A DNA stretch of 64,000 nt from assembly GCA_015200345.1 (NCBI GenBank), contig CP054187.1:3270470-3334469 (forward strand). Reading direction: 5' to 3'. Made by a program: the position numbers and the translations under genes. Shown one piece after another: positions 7,078 to 16,191 of the stretch; position 1 is the stretch's first letter, and every line of letters begins with the position of its first letter. The stretch is from Planctomycetia bacterium. GTDB lineage: Bacteria > Planctomycetota > Phycisphaerae > UBA1845 > UTPLA1. A model generated the notes under the pieces. That model was not told the DNA's origin. It worked only from the letters and a program-made list of their open reading frames with translations, and searched no databases.

Positions 7078-9303
7078 ATGCGCGCGATCGCGTTGGTTGT
7101 TGTCATTTGTCTGATAACTGCCCCGACGGTTCAAGGCGATGATCCGCGCCCGCTTCGCATCGTCGAATCCCCCGTTGCTGGTTCGCGCACCGCGGCAACC
7201 AACGCCGACGGCAGCATGACCTTCTGCAAGTATCCCGCCGGGCGGCCGGTCGTGCCCGATCCCGCGCCGCCGGCTGGCCCGCTGGCGCTGATCGGCTTTG
7301 CGGAGACCGAGCCGAACGGGTCAACGGGCACGGCCAACGTGCTGCCGCTGGGCACGGACATGGGCGAGGACGTTGACGTGGATGTGACCGGCATGATTGA
7401 TCCGGTCAGCGACGTGGATGCGTTTCGCGTCACGCTCAAGAAGGGGGACATCATCGGCGCGGCGACGGTCACGTTGGCCGGTGGCCCGGATACGGTGCTG
7501 GCCGTGTTTGATGCGATGGGCAGCCAGATATTCTCCAACAACAATCACGGCGGGTTGAACGGCATTTATCCGCCCGGTTCGCCGTGGCCCGTTGCGGGGA
7601 GATCGACGGATTCCGCGATGACGTTCATCGCCCCGGCGGACGATGATTTTTTCTTCGCGGTCACTTCGTTGAGCGGCGCGACCAGCGGCAGCTACACGCT
7701 GCGGCTGCGGCTGCGCCGGGCGCAGATCGAGACGGTCTTTCCCACGCCGGTGCGGCAGATTTTGTTTATTGATTTCGACGGCGCGACGATCAACGCCAAC
7801 GCGCTGTTCGGCGAGGGTCGAACGTCGGCGACCATGTCGCCCCTGTCGGCGTTTCTCTCCGGCTGGGGCCTGGCGCCCGGAGACGAAAACGCGGTGATCG
7901 ACGCCATCCTCGCGAGGCTCGATCACGTGTTTGATGATCTGCGCGACGCGGCGCTGAATGGCGACTTCCCCGTTGACATGATGGTCGGCCACTACGACAT
8001 CGAGATCCGCAACAGTCGGGATCATCCCGATCCGTTCGGTCAGGCAAACGTTTCGCGCGTGATTGTCGGCGGAACCATCGCCCAAACCGGCATCAGCACC
8101 ATCGGCATCGCCGAGTTCGTCGATCCCGGCAACGTCAGCACCGACGATACGGCGATCGTGCTGCTCGATCTGCTTAGCGCGGGACCGGGGAATCTCAACT
8201 CCGTGCTAAGCCTGCCGCGCGATCCGGGCCTTTCGCTGATCGACGCCATCGGCAAAGTGGTGGGCAACGTCGTCGCGCACGAGGCCGGGCATTTTCTGGG
8301 CTGCTGGCACACGCGCAACGACAACGCGACGGCCTGCATCATGGATCGGGGCGGCGACCTGGAGAACCTCGCCGGCGTCGGCAACGACGGCATCCTCGGC
8401 ACGATGGACGACCCGGACAACGCGTTCACGGTTGACGAGTTCGAATCCGGCGAAGGCGTCGGCTTCGGCGATGAATCGACAAATGTCGTTGTCTCTTTCG
8501 GATTGTCCACCGGCGGGCTGGCGGCCGACAACATGGAGCCGGGCATCGACAGCACCAGTCCTGCGATCGGCGCGAACGTCGGCACTTTCTCCTCGATCAG
8601 TGTGACGTTTGACGAGAACATCGCCGGATTGCAGGCGGCGCGGCTCACGGTGAACGGCTCACCGGCGGTGAATCTCTCCGGCAGCGGGGCGGGGCCGTTC
8701 ACCTTCAGCGGTTTCGCACCGCCGGCCGACGGCCCGGTGACCGTCGTGCTGAACGACACCGGTGTGACCGACTTGAGCGGCAACACGTTCATCAGCGACA
8801 TGTGGACCTACTCGAAGACCGACTGCAACAACAACGGGGTTTTCGATGCGGCGGATCTCGCCTCGAACACGTCAGACGATTGCAACGGCAACAACGTGCC
8901 GGATGAATGCGATCCTGATCCGGTGACGGCCGACGCCGGCGCAGCGCAGATCATCAACGCGGGCGAGTCGGTGGTGCTGGGGACGGATGATCCGGCGAGC
9001 GGCGGCGTTCCGCCGTACACGTTCGCGTGGACGCTGCTGGGCCCCGGTGTGAATGAGATCTTCACCGAGGCGAACCCGGCGTTTCAGTTTGATGCGCCGG
9101 GCGTGTTCAACGCGCAACTGACTGTAACCGACTCGCTCGGTTGCCAGGCGAAGGCCATGGCGACAATCACAGTAAACGCCTTGCCGGTCGACAACATGAA
9201 CGCCGGCAGCCCCCCGTGCGGCGTTTCATGCGGTCCGGGCATGGGCATGATGGCGGCGGTGGTCGGCGCGTGGATCGTCCTCGTGCGGCGTCGTCGGCGT
9301 TAA
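7078..9303 (+). CDS. Exported metzincin-like protein with Ig/PKD-like modules and C-terminal sorting tail
   Basis: This 741-residue protein has a signal peptide (residues 1-20). A bacterial pre-peptidase C-like region (about 70-210) follows, then a segment with the metal-binding motif 'HEAGHFLGCWH' (HExxHxxGxxH) near residue 401, the zinc signature of metzincin proteases. Downstream come an Ig-like 'SPAIGANVGTFSSISVTFDENI' module, paired 'DCNNNGVFDAADL/DCNGNNVPDECD' calcium-binding-type repeats and a PKD-like domain. The tail has 'CGVSCGPG', a hydrophobic helix and five arginines, resembling a GlyGly/MYXO-CTERM type sorting signal. It is probably an extracellular or surface protease. A strong GAGGAGGAAGG site precedes the ATG. 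Its TAA overlaps that of the opposite-strand peptidase in a shared TTAA. Confidence 0.82.
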   Translation: MRAIALVVVICLITAPTVQGDDPRPLRIVESPVAGSRTAATNADGSMTFCKYPAGRPVVPDPAPPAGPLALIGFAETEPNGSTGTANVLPLGTDMGEDVDVDVTGMIDPVSDVDAFRVTLKKGDIIGAATVTLAGGPDTVLAVFDAMGSQIFSNNNHGGLNGIYPPGSPWPVAGRSTDSAMTFIAPADDDFFFAVTSLSGATSGSYTLRLRLRRAQIETVFPTPVRQILFIDFDGATINANALFGEGRTSATMSPLSAFLSGWGLAPGDENAVIDAILARLDHVFDDLRDAALNGDFPVDMMVGHYDIEIRNSRDHPDPFGQANVSRVIVGGTIAQTGISTIGIAEFVDPGNVSTDDTAIVLLDLLSAGPGNLNSVLSLPRDPGLSLIDAIGKVVGNVVAHEAGHFLGCWHTRNDNATACIMDRGGDLENLAGVGNDGILGTMDDPDNAFTVDEFESGEGVGFGDESTNVVVSFGLSTGGLAADNMEPGIDSTSPAIGANVGTFSSISVTFDENIAGLQAARLTVNGSPAVNLSGSGAGPFTFSGFAPPADGPVTVVLNDTGVTDLSGNTFISDMWTYSKTDCNNNGVFDAADLASNTSDDCNGNNVPDECDPDPVTADAGAAQIINAGESVVLGTDDPASGGVPPYTFAWTLLGPGVNEIFTEANPAFQFDAPGVFNAQLTVTDSLGCQAKAMATITVNALPVDNMNAGSPPCGVSCGPGMGMMAAVVGAWIVLVRRRRR

Positions 9304-11375
9304 TCGTCTTTCTTCGGCAATTCGTAGTCGAGCTTCCTGTCCGGCGGAGCGCCGCCCGGGCCGGTGAGGTAGTGCTCGAACCATTGCAGCATGCGCAGAT
9401 TGTAGTCGAGCCGCGCCGCGGCTTTGCGGTTGCCGTGCTGTTCGCCGGGGTAGAAGACGAGCCGCACGGGCGCTTGGTTGAGTGTTTTCAAATGTCGATA
9501 TAACTCCATCGACTGACTGGGGTGCACGCGCGGATCGTTCTTGCCGGCGAGAATGAGAATCGGCGTGCGCGCCTTCTTGACGTGATAGATCGGGCTGCGC
9601 TCAAGGAAGAACTGCCACTTGCCCTCCTCCCACAGGTGCGATCGCGTGTGGACGAGATAGTCCTCGTTCGGGATATCCGTCGTGCCTTTCTTCGAGATCG
9701 TGTTGCTGATGCCGACGAACATGACGCTGGCGGCGAAGTGCTCGCTCTGGGCTGTCGCGCCCCAGGCCGCCGCGTAGCCGCCGTACGATCCGCCGGTGAT
9801 GCCGACCTTCTTTTCGTCGGCGATGCCCGCGTCGACGAGATGCTTCACGGCGTCGACCAGATCATCAAATTCGCGGCCGGCCTCGTCGCCCTGGCCCATC
9901 TTGCTGAACACGACCCCGCGGCCGGTGCTGCCGCGATAGTTGGGATAGAAAACCGCGAAGCCCCGCGCGGCGGCGACCTGCCCCGGGCGGGAGTAGTTGG
10001 TCATCCATCCGTTTGCTTCATGGGCCTCGGGCCCGCCGTGGACGTAGAGAATCAGCGGGTGCTTGCCGTTCGCCGCGGCCTCCAGCGGTCGAACGAGCAC
10101 GCCTTGCAGCTCCAGGCCGTCGCGCGCCTTGTAGGTCATCGCTTCCTGCGGAGCAAACTTCATATCAGCGATCCACGGATTGCTGTCGGTGAGCCGCTTC
10201 GGCCCGGCGTCGCCATGCTTCATGACGAAGACCTCGCCGGGGTGCGAGGCGTGATGGCCGATGAACGCGCCGATCTGGCCGTCCTTCGAGAGCGTGATGC
10301 TCGTCAGCACGGCCGCGGTGCCCGATGAGGCAATCGTTTTTTGTCCGCTGCCGTCCACCTTCACCTTGCCGAGCGTGGCGTCGAGTCCGACGTCGGCGAC
10401 GTACATGATTGTGTCGGCGTCCTGCCACGCGATGCCGGAAACATGTCCTTCAAAGTTCGGCAATGCGTCCTTCAGCTTGCCCGTCTCCAGATCGCCGACC
10501 AGCAGCCGCCCCGGTGATGGATCGTTCACATCCTCGGCGGAGATCATCGCCAGCCGCCGGCCGTCCGGACTCCATCGCACGTCGCCGAGCTTGCCGGGGT
10601 TGTCGAACTTCATGACCACGTCGCCGCTCGAGGCATCGAGCACGTGGACGCGGCGCTTCATGTACTCATCGTCCACCAGCGGCGTCGGCGCGAGGGCGAC
10701 GGCCAGACGATCCCCGACCGGGCTCCACGACAGCTCGGAGGCCGAGCCGTCGATCGCCAGCGCTTTGGGCTTCGCCGCGCCCGCGCGCAAGTCGGCCGTC
10801 CAGACGAGCGTCGGTGTGAGGTCTTCCTCGACGACTTCGGCCGTGAAGCCCTTTTCCTCGAGGTCTTTCTTTTCCTTGGGCGTTTTCGGTTCAGCAAGAA
10901 ACGCGACGCGCGTCTCATCCGGCGACAGCGCATACGAGCCGATGGCGGTTTCATGCTTCAGCACGCGGACGGCCTCGCCGCCGCCAACGGGGATGCGATA
11001 GAGTGATTTCTCCTTGTCCTTGCCGCGCTTGGCGAGGAAGTACAGCGCGCGGCCGTCGTGTGACCATTGCACGCTGTCGATATTGACCTCGCCGACGATG
11101 TAGGGGCGCGGCGCGCTGCCGTCGACGGCAACCACGTGCAATTCCGACCAGGCGCCGCCGTCGTCGAAATCCTCGCCGTACGGATCGCGGGGCACGAGCA
11201 GCGTGTAGGCGATTTGGGTCCCGTCGGGCGACATGATCGCGCTGGTGACGGTTCGCAGCTTCGCCACGTGCTGCGGCGTCCATAGCTGATCGGCGGCGAA
11301 TGCGGATCGCGCGGCGAGCAAACCAACCGCGACGCAAGCCAATGCAAATGGGCGACGAATGGATCGTGTCTTCAT
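9300..11375 (-). CDS. Exported S9-family prolyl oligopeptidase / acylaminoacyl-peptidase-like serine peptidase
   Basis: This 691-residue enzyme probably cleaves peptides in the periplasm. A signal peptide (1-27, ending SAFA) is followed by a beta-propeller of WD40/TolB-like blades (about 40-410, recurring 'SPDGxxIA' and 'WSPDGRRLA' motifs) and an alpha/beta-hydrolase domain. The catalytic triad is visible: Ser530 (GITGGSYGGY), Asp614 (AGKNDPRV) and His647 (GEQHG). 'YVHGGPE' is the oxyanion-hole segment. I set the start at the ATG preceded by GGAGGAAC; the longer open frame upstream lacks homology and would bury the signal peptide. It is convergent with the metzincin gene and shares overlapping stop codons with it. 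Confidence 0.93.
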   Translation of the reverse strand: MKTRSIRRPFALACVAVGLLAARSAFAADQLWTPQHVAKLRTVTSAIMSPDGTQIAYTLLVPRDPYGEDFDDGGAWSELHVVAVDGSAPRPYIVGEVNIDSVQWSHDGRALYFLAKRGKDKEKSLYRIPVGGGEAVRVLKHETAIGSYALSPDETRVAFLAEPKTPKEKKDLEEKGFTAEVVEEDLTPTLVWTADLRAGAAKPKALAIDGSASELSWSPVGDRLAVALAPTPLVDDEYMKRRVHVLDASSGDVVMKFDNPGKLGDVRWSPDGRRLAMISAEDVNDPSPGRLLVGDLETGKLKDALPNFEGHVSGIAWQDADTIMYVADVGLDATLGKVKVDGSGQKTIASSGTAAVLTSITLSKDGQIGAFIGHHASHPGEVFVMKHGDAGPKRLTDSNPWIADMKFAPQEAMTYKARDGLELQGVLVRPLEAAANGKHPLILYVHGGPEAHEANGWMTNYSRPGQVAAARGFAVFYPNYRGSTGRGVVFSKMGQGDEAGREFDDLVDAVKHLVDAGIADEKKVGITGGSYGGYAAAWGATAQSEHFAASVMFVGISNTISKKGTTDIPNEDYLVHTRSHLWEEGKWQFFLERSPIYHVKKARTPILILAGKNDPRVHPSQSMELYRHLKTLNQAPVRLVFYPGEQHGNRKAAARLDYNLRMLQWFEHYLTGPGGAPPDRKLDYELPKKDD

Positions 11376-11442
11376 CGTTCCTCCAGCATGATTGGTTAAC
11401 GGCGTTCCCGCTCCCGCGCGCCGACATGCCCCGCGGCGCACA

Positions 11443-12135
11443 TCAGGCGGAGGCATCCCGGCGAAGTCGCGTGACGAGCTGATGCGCCAGGCGGGTCGGC
11501 TCCGGCAGACGATAGCCCGTGCAGCATCGTAACACGATTCGCTCCGCATCCGCCAGTCGCACGAGGTGGCCGACGCTGACATAGATCGGCTTCACCCCGG
11601 TGCGAGTTCGCAGCACGCGGCCGATTCGTTCGCCATCGAATCGCAGATCGACGGCATCGCCCCGTGTGTTGCCCGGTTCGACGTGCTCGCCGCACAGTCG
11701 ACTTTTCGCGCAGCCGATGGTCGGCCGGTCGAGCAAGAGCCCCAAATGCGAAGCAATGCCGAGACGGCGGGGATGCGCTCGCCCGTGACCATCGAGGATG
11801 AACACATCGGGCACCGAACGGAGTTGGCGCGCGGCCGCAAGCAGGGCGGGCGCCTCGCGAAAGGAAAGCAATCCCGGCACATAGGGGAACGTCACCTTGC
11901 GATGAACGGATGCCGACTCGATCACCGCATGCTTGCGAACGTCCCAGACGATCCATCCGGCGATGATCTGCGGGGCGCCCGCGACAAACGCGGCATCGCC
12001 CCCGGCGACGAGCCGTACGGATCGCGCCGGCACAACGCGCTCGACAACGCGGTCAGCCAGCGCGCGCTGCAATCGGATGGCCGCGGTGGGTGAGGGATTC
12101 CAGCGATGGCGGATGGGTTGAAATGGGTCGCGCAA
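11443..12135 (-). CDS. nfi: Deoxyinosine 3' endonuclease (endonuclease V)
   Basis: Endonuclease V nicks DNA one nucleotide 3' of deoxyinosine. This 230-residue protein shows the family blocks: 'VAGGDAAF' (first catalytic Asp), 'FPYVPGLLSFREAP' (the conserved Y-x-PG-x-L-x-FRE damage-recognition segment with the catalytic Glu), 'DGHGRAHPRRLGIASHLGL' and 'GCAKSRLCG'. Length fits the family. The start is a TTG preceded by a GAGG ribosome-binding site seven bases away; no better in-frame start exists upstream of the conserved region. It is divergent from the large exported protein at 12173, with only 37 bases between the two start codons. Confidence 0.92.
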   Translation of the reverse strand: MRDPFQPIRHRWNPSPTAAIRLQRALADRVVERVVPARSVRLVAGGDAAFVAGAPQIIAGWIVWDVRKHAVIESASVHRKVTFPYVPGLLSFREAPALLAAARQLRSVPDVFILDGHGRAHPRRLGIASHLGLLLDRPTIGCAKSRLCGEHVEPGNTRGDAVDLRFDGERIGRVLRTRTGVKPIYVSVGHLVRLADAERIVLRCCTGYRLPEPTRLAHQLVTRLRRDASA

Positions 12136-12160
12136 GGTCGATCCTCGGTGTCTCGTGCGA

Positions 12161-12166
12161 TAGAAT
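12161..12166 (+). promoter_or_regulatory. Putative -10 box (TAGAAT) giving a leaderless start
   Basis: TAGAAT lies exactly six bases before the GTG at 12173, so a standard start seven bases beyond the hexamer coincides with the first base of the start codon. There is no Shine-Dalgarno sequence in between. The -35 region is unclear. Confidence 0.35.
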
Positions 12167-12172
12167 ACACCG

Positions 12173-15106
12173 GTGGCGATCCACGTTCACTGGAAATGGG
12201 CCGTCGTTTGTTTGACGCTGGCGGCGTCGGACCGCGCCGCGCGCGCCGAGGAATCCGCTTGGCTGTACGTGGACCTCACGCCGGCCATGAACAACGATCT
12301 GATCACTCCGTCGATTCGGGACGAAGGCGCGACGGTTTCGGCCGAGGCGGATCGCGTTTTCCTGACGATTCCGTTTCGCTACGATCTCGGCGCGGCTCCT
12401 CGAACGCTCACACGCAGCGCGATGCGCGCGCGGGAGTTTCGCGGGGTCTGGGGGATTCGATTGCTGCCCGAACCGCTCGGCCCGATCGATCTTGCGCTGC
12501 TCGACGAAGACCCGCTTTACGAACGGTGGGAACTGAAGCCCGCCGCCGGTCGCCCAACAGTGACGGTGCGCAATCAAACCGGACCACGCGGCGCGGAGCC
12601 GGACTCGCGCGCAGCGGGCGGCCGGGGCGAGCGCCGGCCGCTGCGAAGCATGACGATCCCTGCGAGCGGGATGTCAGCGTTCGTTGTTGAGATAACCAAC
12701 GAGTCGAATCGACTGACCTGGACGTGGGCGAATGGCGAGGAAGAGACGATCGACTTATCGGCGATTCGCAAGGCGCGAGAGCCGTTGCCGTTGCCGCCGA
12801 TGACCGGTCCGGCCGGGGCGGAGGGCCCATCGAACGGTCCGCGCGGAGCCGTCGCGCCGATGTTGATGGATGTCATAAATACGGTAAAGAACGGATCGGC
12901 GGCGCACGCGGCGCTGGCGGTGCAGAGGTTGGCGCGGGCGCGACGAGAGTGGCCCGCACGGGTCGATCCGGCGTTTCTGGCGGACCTGGATGAGCGCATG
13001 CTTGAGGCCGGCGCGACGGATCGAGCCGCGGTCCGTGCGGCGGCGTGGTCGTACTTCGCCGAGCCGTTGGAGGGTTTCGCGCCGGCGGACTGGATCGCGC
13101 CGTCGGCGTTGCGGCGGCTGGCAAAAGATGCGGCGTTGCAGAAGTCCTGGTTGGAAAACGTCGAGCATGGTCTGGGCCGGCGCGAGGGCGGCGTCTTCTG
13201 GATGGGCCTGGTCGGTGACGAGCGGTCGCGCCGCGGCTTGGCGATGCTGATTGGTACGAACGTGTTAAGCGGGACGGACGCCGCGTTGATTGACGCGGCC
13301 GGTGACCTTTTGTTGTCACTTGGTCCGTGGCCGATCGCGCGCGGCGAGGCGTCGTCGGGCGCGGCGGTCGGCGGCGCGGGGTCGGAAGCGGTCGGCGTTG
13401 ATCCGAACGATCCGCGCGCGGCGGACAAACCTGTGGAACTGTCGCGGTTTTCGCCGGCGGCGCTGGAAGCGCTGATGAAGCGTCTGCCCGCGATTCCCGA
13501 CAGCCCGTGGGCGACGGATTTGATTCGGCGACTCGTTCCGCTCGCGCCGGCGAAACTGGCCGATGCGCTGGCGCAGGAACTGGAGCGTCGCAGGGTTGTG
13601 TTAAGCGGACCGGAGGATCCGTTGTTGACTGCCTGGGGGTCGCTTCGGACCGATGGCCAGCGTCTGGCGATGGTGACGGCGCTGAATCGACTTTACGTCG
13701 GCGAGTTGGTGTATTCGGAGTCCTTTGCGAGGATCTGGCGCGATGCGACCGGTCCTGCTGCGTCATCGAAGGTGCGCGAGGCGACGGTACGGCTTCTGCT
13801 GCGCATCGCGAGCGAAGACCTCGCGCCGCGCGAGCCGAACCCGTTTCCGGTCATCGTGTTGCTGACCTCGCACGACCCGCTGGTGGATGCGTTGAGCGAA
13901 ATCGTCATCAGGATGAAGTCCGCGGATGGAGCATCGGGCGGTGAGCAAGGCCGGTCAGCGCGGACCCGGCCCGGCAGCCGTGAAACGGAGCTTTGCCACG
14001 CCGCCGCGGAGCAATTGCTGCGTCGCGGTCTGGCCGAGCACGCGGCCCGGCTTGTCGCGGGATGCCCGCCGGGGGCCTCGCGCGCGACGCACGTTGAAAC
14101 GCTGCTGCGCATGAAGAATCCGCCCGCCGACCCGCTGGCAGCCTTTGCCGGGTTCCTCTTGCGACAGGAGACCATCGACTGCGTTAAGCCCGCGCTGGAG
14201 TATCTGTCGCGCCGGGCCGGGGCGGAGCCGTCGGACGAGCGCTGGCGTCTGCTGGCGGCGTTGCGCGCCGGGGTGCATCCCGGAGAACTTGATGCGCTCG
14301 GCCGCGCGCTCAAGGGGGCGCAGGCCGTGGCCGTGCGGCGCTGGCTGCACGAACTGGGACACATGACGCAGCAGGATCGGCAGCGACTGGCCGGAGCGAC
14401 CGACCCGGAGCAGCGGCTCGAGCGCCTGAAGGAAATCGACTTTCGTCGAGGTACGGCGGTGGAAGGACGGTACGGCGCGCTGGCCGTGGTCGAGACGGTG
14501 ACGGCCCGCGCAGGATCGGCCGATGCCGAATCCGGCAACCCATCGATCTCGTGGAGCCTTCCGACGCGCTGGACGATCGCGCTGCCGCCGATTGATCTGG
14601 AGTTGCCGGCCGATGTGCATGAAAAGCCCGACGCGCCGTACCGCGTGCTGCTGGGCAAGGCACCGTTGGGAGAGGGCCGCATCGCACAGAGGCCGGGCGT
14701 CCTCGGTTCACCCGCCACGTTCTCCATCGCGCTGACGTCCGCCCCGTGGGATGGCTGGGCGACGACAAACGGGCTGCTGCGCGGAACGACCGCCGCGCCG
14801 GAAAACGCCGCCGCGGAAGTGGGGCCTCTGTGGATGGTCGCGCGCCCGGTGCTGGAGAAGCCGCTGGCCGGCACGATGACGATTGACGCCGCCCCGCTGT
14901 TGAAGCGCGCGATCGCACAGGACCAGTCAATCGGTCGCCGGGTGCCGCCGGCGCGCGTGCCGGAAAAGTTGCCCATCACGCTGCGTCATGCATCGTTCGG
15001 AAGTTTCTACGGCGCGGCGGATTGGCCCGGCGAACTGCCGGAATCGATTCCGGATGGTTTCATCCGCCCGCGCGTCGTGATGATCGTGCTGGAGCGAATG
15101 GATTAA
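12173..15106 (+). CDS. Large exported protein of unknown function (977 residues)
   Basis: I recognise no family. The protein begins with a signal peptide (about residues 1-25, ending ARAEE). A folded region of about 160 residues follows ('AWLYVDLTPAMNN', 'VFLTIPFRYDLG'), then a long helical, Arg/Ala/Leu-rich stretch (about 230-740) that looks like irregular HEAT/TPR-type repeats. A C-terminal region (about 760-977) is richer in beta-type sequence. No catalytic motif or transmembrane segment beyond the signal was seen, so a periplasmic scaffold role is only a guess. The GTG start is preceded by TAGAAT spaced as a -10 box for a leaderless message. Codon use matches neighbours, so it is a real gene. 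Confidence 0.78.
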   Translation: MAIHVHWKWAVVCLTLAASDRAARAEESAWLYVDLTPAMNNDLITPSIRDEGATVSAEADRVFLTIPFRYDLGAAPRTLTRSAMRAREFRGVWGIRLLPEPLGPIDLALLDEDPLYERWELKPAAGRPTVTVRNQTGPRGAEPDSRAAGGRGERRPLRSMTIPASGMSAFVVEITNESNRLTWTWANGEEETIDLSAIRKAREPLPLPPMTGPAGAEGPSNGPRGAVAPMLMDVINTVKNGSAAHAALAVQRLARARREWPARVDPAFLADLDERMLEAGATDRAAVRAAAWSYFAEPLEGFAPADWIAPSALRRLAKDAALQKSWLENVEHGLGRREGGVFWMGLVGDERSRRGLAMLIGTNVLSGTDAALIDAAGDLLLSLGPWPIARGEASSGAAVGGAGSEAVGVDPNDPRAADKPVELSRFSPAALEALMKRLPAIPDSPWATDLIRRLVPLAPAKLADALAQELERRRVVLSGPEDPLLTAWGSLRTDGQRLAMVTALNRLYVGELVYSESFARIWRDATGPAASSKVREATVRLLLRIASEDLAPREPNPFPVIVLLTSHDPLVDALSEIVIRMKSADGASGGEQGRSARTRPGSRETELCHAAAEQLLRRGLAEHAARLVAGCPPGASRATHVETLLRMKNPPADPLAAFAGFLLRQETIDCVKPALEYLSRRAGAEPSDERWRLLAALRAGVHPGELDALGRALKGAQAVAVRRWLHELGHMTQQDRQRLAGATDPEQRLERLKEIDFRRGTAVEGRYGALAVVETVTARAGSADAESGNPSISWSLPTRWTIALPPIDLELPADVHEKPDAPYRVLLGKAPLGEGRIAQRPGVLGSPATFSIALTSAPWDGWATTNGLLRGTTAAPENAAAEVGPLWMVARPVLEKPLAGTMTIDAAPLLKRAIAQDQSIGRRVPPARVPEKLPITLRHASFGSFYGAADWPGELPESIPDGFIRPRVVMIVLERMD

Positions 15107-15110
15107 GGGG

Positions 15111-15168
15111 CAGTGGTCAGTGTCTCGTGGTCAGTGGGCAGTTGTCCGTGGCCAGTGCCTGGCAGAAA
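15111..15168 (+). repeat. Short degenerate direct repeats of a GTGGTCAGTG-type unit
   Basis: The space between two convergent genes contains a run of near-repeats: 'CAGTGGTCAGTG', 'CGTGGTCAGTG', 'GGCAGTTG', 'CGTGGCCAGTG'. This G/T-rich unit is clearly non-coding. It may be a remnant of a dispersed intergenic repeat, but no second copy was seen in this window. Confidence 0.5.
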
Positions 15169-15247
15169 CGCAGACAGGGTTCAACATCATTCAGCCCGGC
15201 CATCTCGATGGCCGCGAACCTGCCGGCAAGGCCGTACCGTGCCTTCG

Positions 15248-15574
15248 CTACGGCACCGGATCGTAGCCGAATCCGCCCCACGGGTGACAGCGCAGGATGC
15301 GCCGAACGGCCTGCACCGAACCTCGCCATGGACCGTTTCGCCGGATCGCGTCGAGCGCGTACTCACTGCACGACGGCTCAAATCGGCAATGCCCGGGCAG
15401 CAGGGGGCGCAGCGCGAATTGGTACGCCCGGATCGTCAGCGTCAGCGCTCGGATCGTCACCGTGTTAACCAGGAACACGATCCGCCCCAGCGGCCGAGCG
15501 ATCCACCGCACACCGCGCGCCAACAGCGCGATCAGGCGATGCAGCGTCGGCGTTGTCCCCACAGTTGGTCTCAT
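15248..15574 (-). CDS. yidD: Membrane protein insertion efficiency factor YidD
   Basis: YidD is a small amphipathic membrane-associated protein that aids YidC-dependent insertion of inner-membrane proteins. The 108-residue product has an N-terminal extension, then the family signature: 'YQFALRPLLPGHCRFEPSCSEYALDAIRRNG' region with the conserved cysteines, 'RRILRCHPWGGFGYDPVP' at the C-terminus. The ATG overlaps the trmB stop codon by four bases (ATGA), indicating coupling. Unusually, it is not in the usual rnpA-rpmH-yidC cluster but is paired with trmB. Confidence 0.93.
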   Translation of the reverse strand: MRPTVGTTPTLHRLIALLARGVRWIARPLGRIVFLVNTVTIRALTLTIRAYQFALRPLLPGHCRFEPSCSEYALDAIRRNGPWRGSVQAVRRILRCHPWGGFGYDPVP

Positions 15575-16179
15575 CGCTTCCTCACGGCCATGCGATAGAT
15601 CGGCCGTCCCTCGCGCACGTACTTGATCTCGTAATTTGTCTCGGTCCGTGATCCGGCCGTGCCGAACGCCGGATCGTCGAAGTCGATCTCCGCGAAATCC
15701 GCCACGCCGCCCAGCACGGCGCGAATCTGCTCGTAATACTCGGCGTGATCGGTCTGCACGGCCAGACGACCGCCGGGGACCAGCGCCCGGGCCATCGCCG
15801 CGGCCGCGTCGGGCGTGAAGAGCCGCCGCTTGTGGTGGCGTTTTTTGGGCCAGGGGTCGGGGTGGTAGACGTGCAGCGCGGTCAGGCTCGCCGGCGGCAG
15901 GCGGTGCATCACGAGAATCTTCGCGTCGGTGCGGACCATGCGCGCGTTGGTGACGCCCCAGCGTGCCAGACGATCGGCACAATACTCGCAGAACGCTCTG
16001 GCCCATTCGATGCCGAAAAAGTTGCGGTCGGGATGCGCGCGGGCCATCCGCAGCAGAAACGCCCCCTTGCCGCAGCCGATCTCCATCTCGACGGGCCGGT
16101 CGTTCCCGAAGATCGCTCCGAAATCGACGCGCTCCGAGACGACCTCGGGCGAAAGCAGAATGTCCTCAAGCGTCGGCAC
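15571..16179 (-). CDS. trmB: tRNA (guanine-N7-)-methyltransferase TrmB
   Basis: TrmB forms m7G46 in tRNA variable loops using SAM. The 202-residue protein carries the SAM-binding 'MEIGCGKGAFLLRMA', the acidic 'FGIEWARAF', the hallmark 'YHPDPWPKKRHHKRRL' and the C-terminal 'SRTETNYEIKYVREGRPIYRM'. These match the family throughout. The start codon is GTG at 16179. A perfect TATAAT on the minus strand ends six bases before it, so transcription should begin at the start codon itself; no Shine-Dalgarno site exists. The promoter box overlaps the stop codon of the upstream fliM gene. It is coupled to yidD downstream. Confidence 0.95.
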   Translation of the reverse strand: MPTLEDILLSPEVVSERVDFGAIFGNDRPVEMEIGCGKGAFLLRMARAHPDRNFFGIEWARAFCEYCADRLARWGVTNARMVRTDAKILVMHRLPPASLTALHVYHPDPWPKKRHHKRRLFTPDAAAAMARALVPGGRLAVQTDHAEYYEQIRAVLGGVADFAEIDFDDPAFGTAGSRTETNYEIKYVREGRPIYRMAVRKR

Positions 16180-16185
16180 GAGAAC

Positions 16186-16191
16186 ATTATA
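16186..16191 (-). promoter_or_regulatory. Perfect TATAAT -10 box for leaderless trmB
   Basis: The minus strand reads TATAAT, then GTTCTC, then the GTG start of trmB. With the normal spacing, +1 is the G of the start codon. The box overlaps the fliM stop codon (16187-16189). The -35 region is poor in consensus. Confidence 0.45.

Noticed and set aside
15111..15168. Tandem-repeat coding or phage attachment site
   Set aside because: Degenerate units without constant period, no integrase nearby, and no second copy flanking a region.
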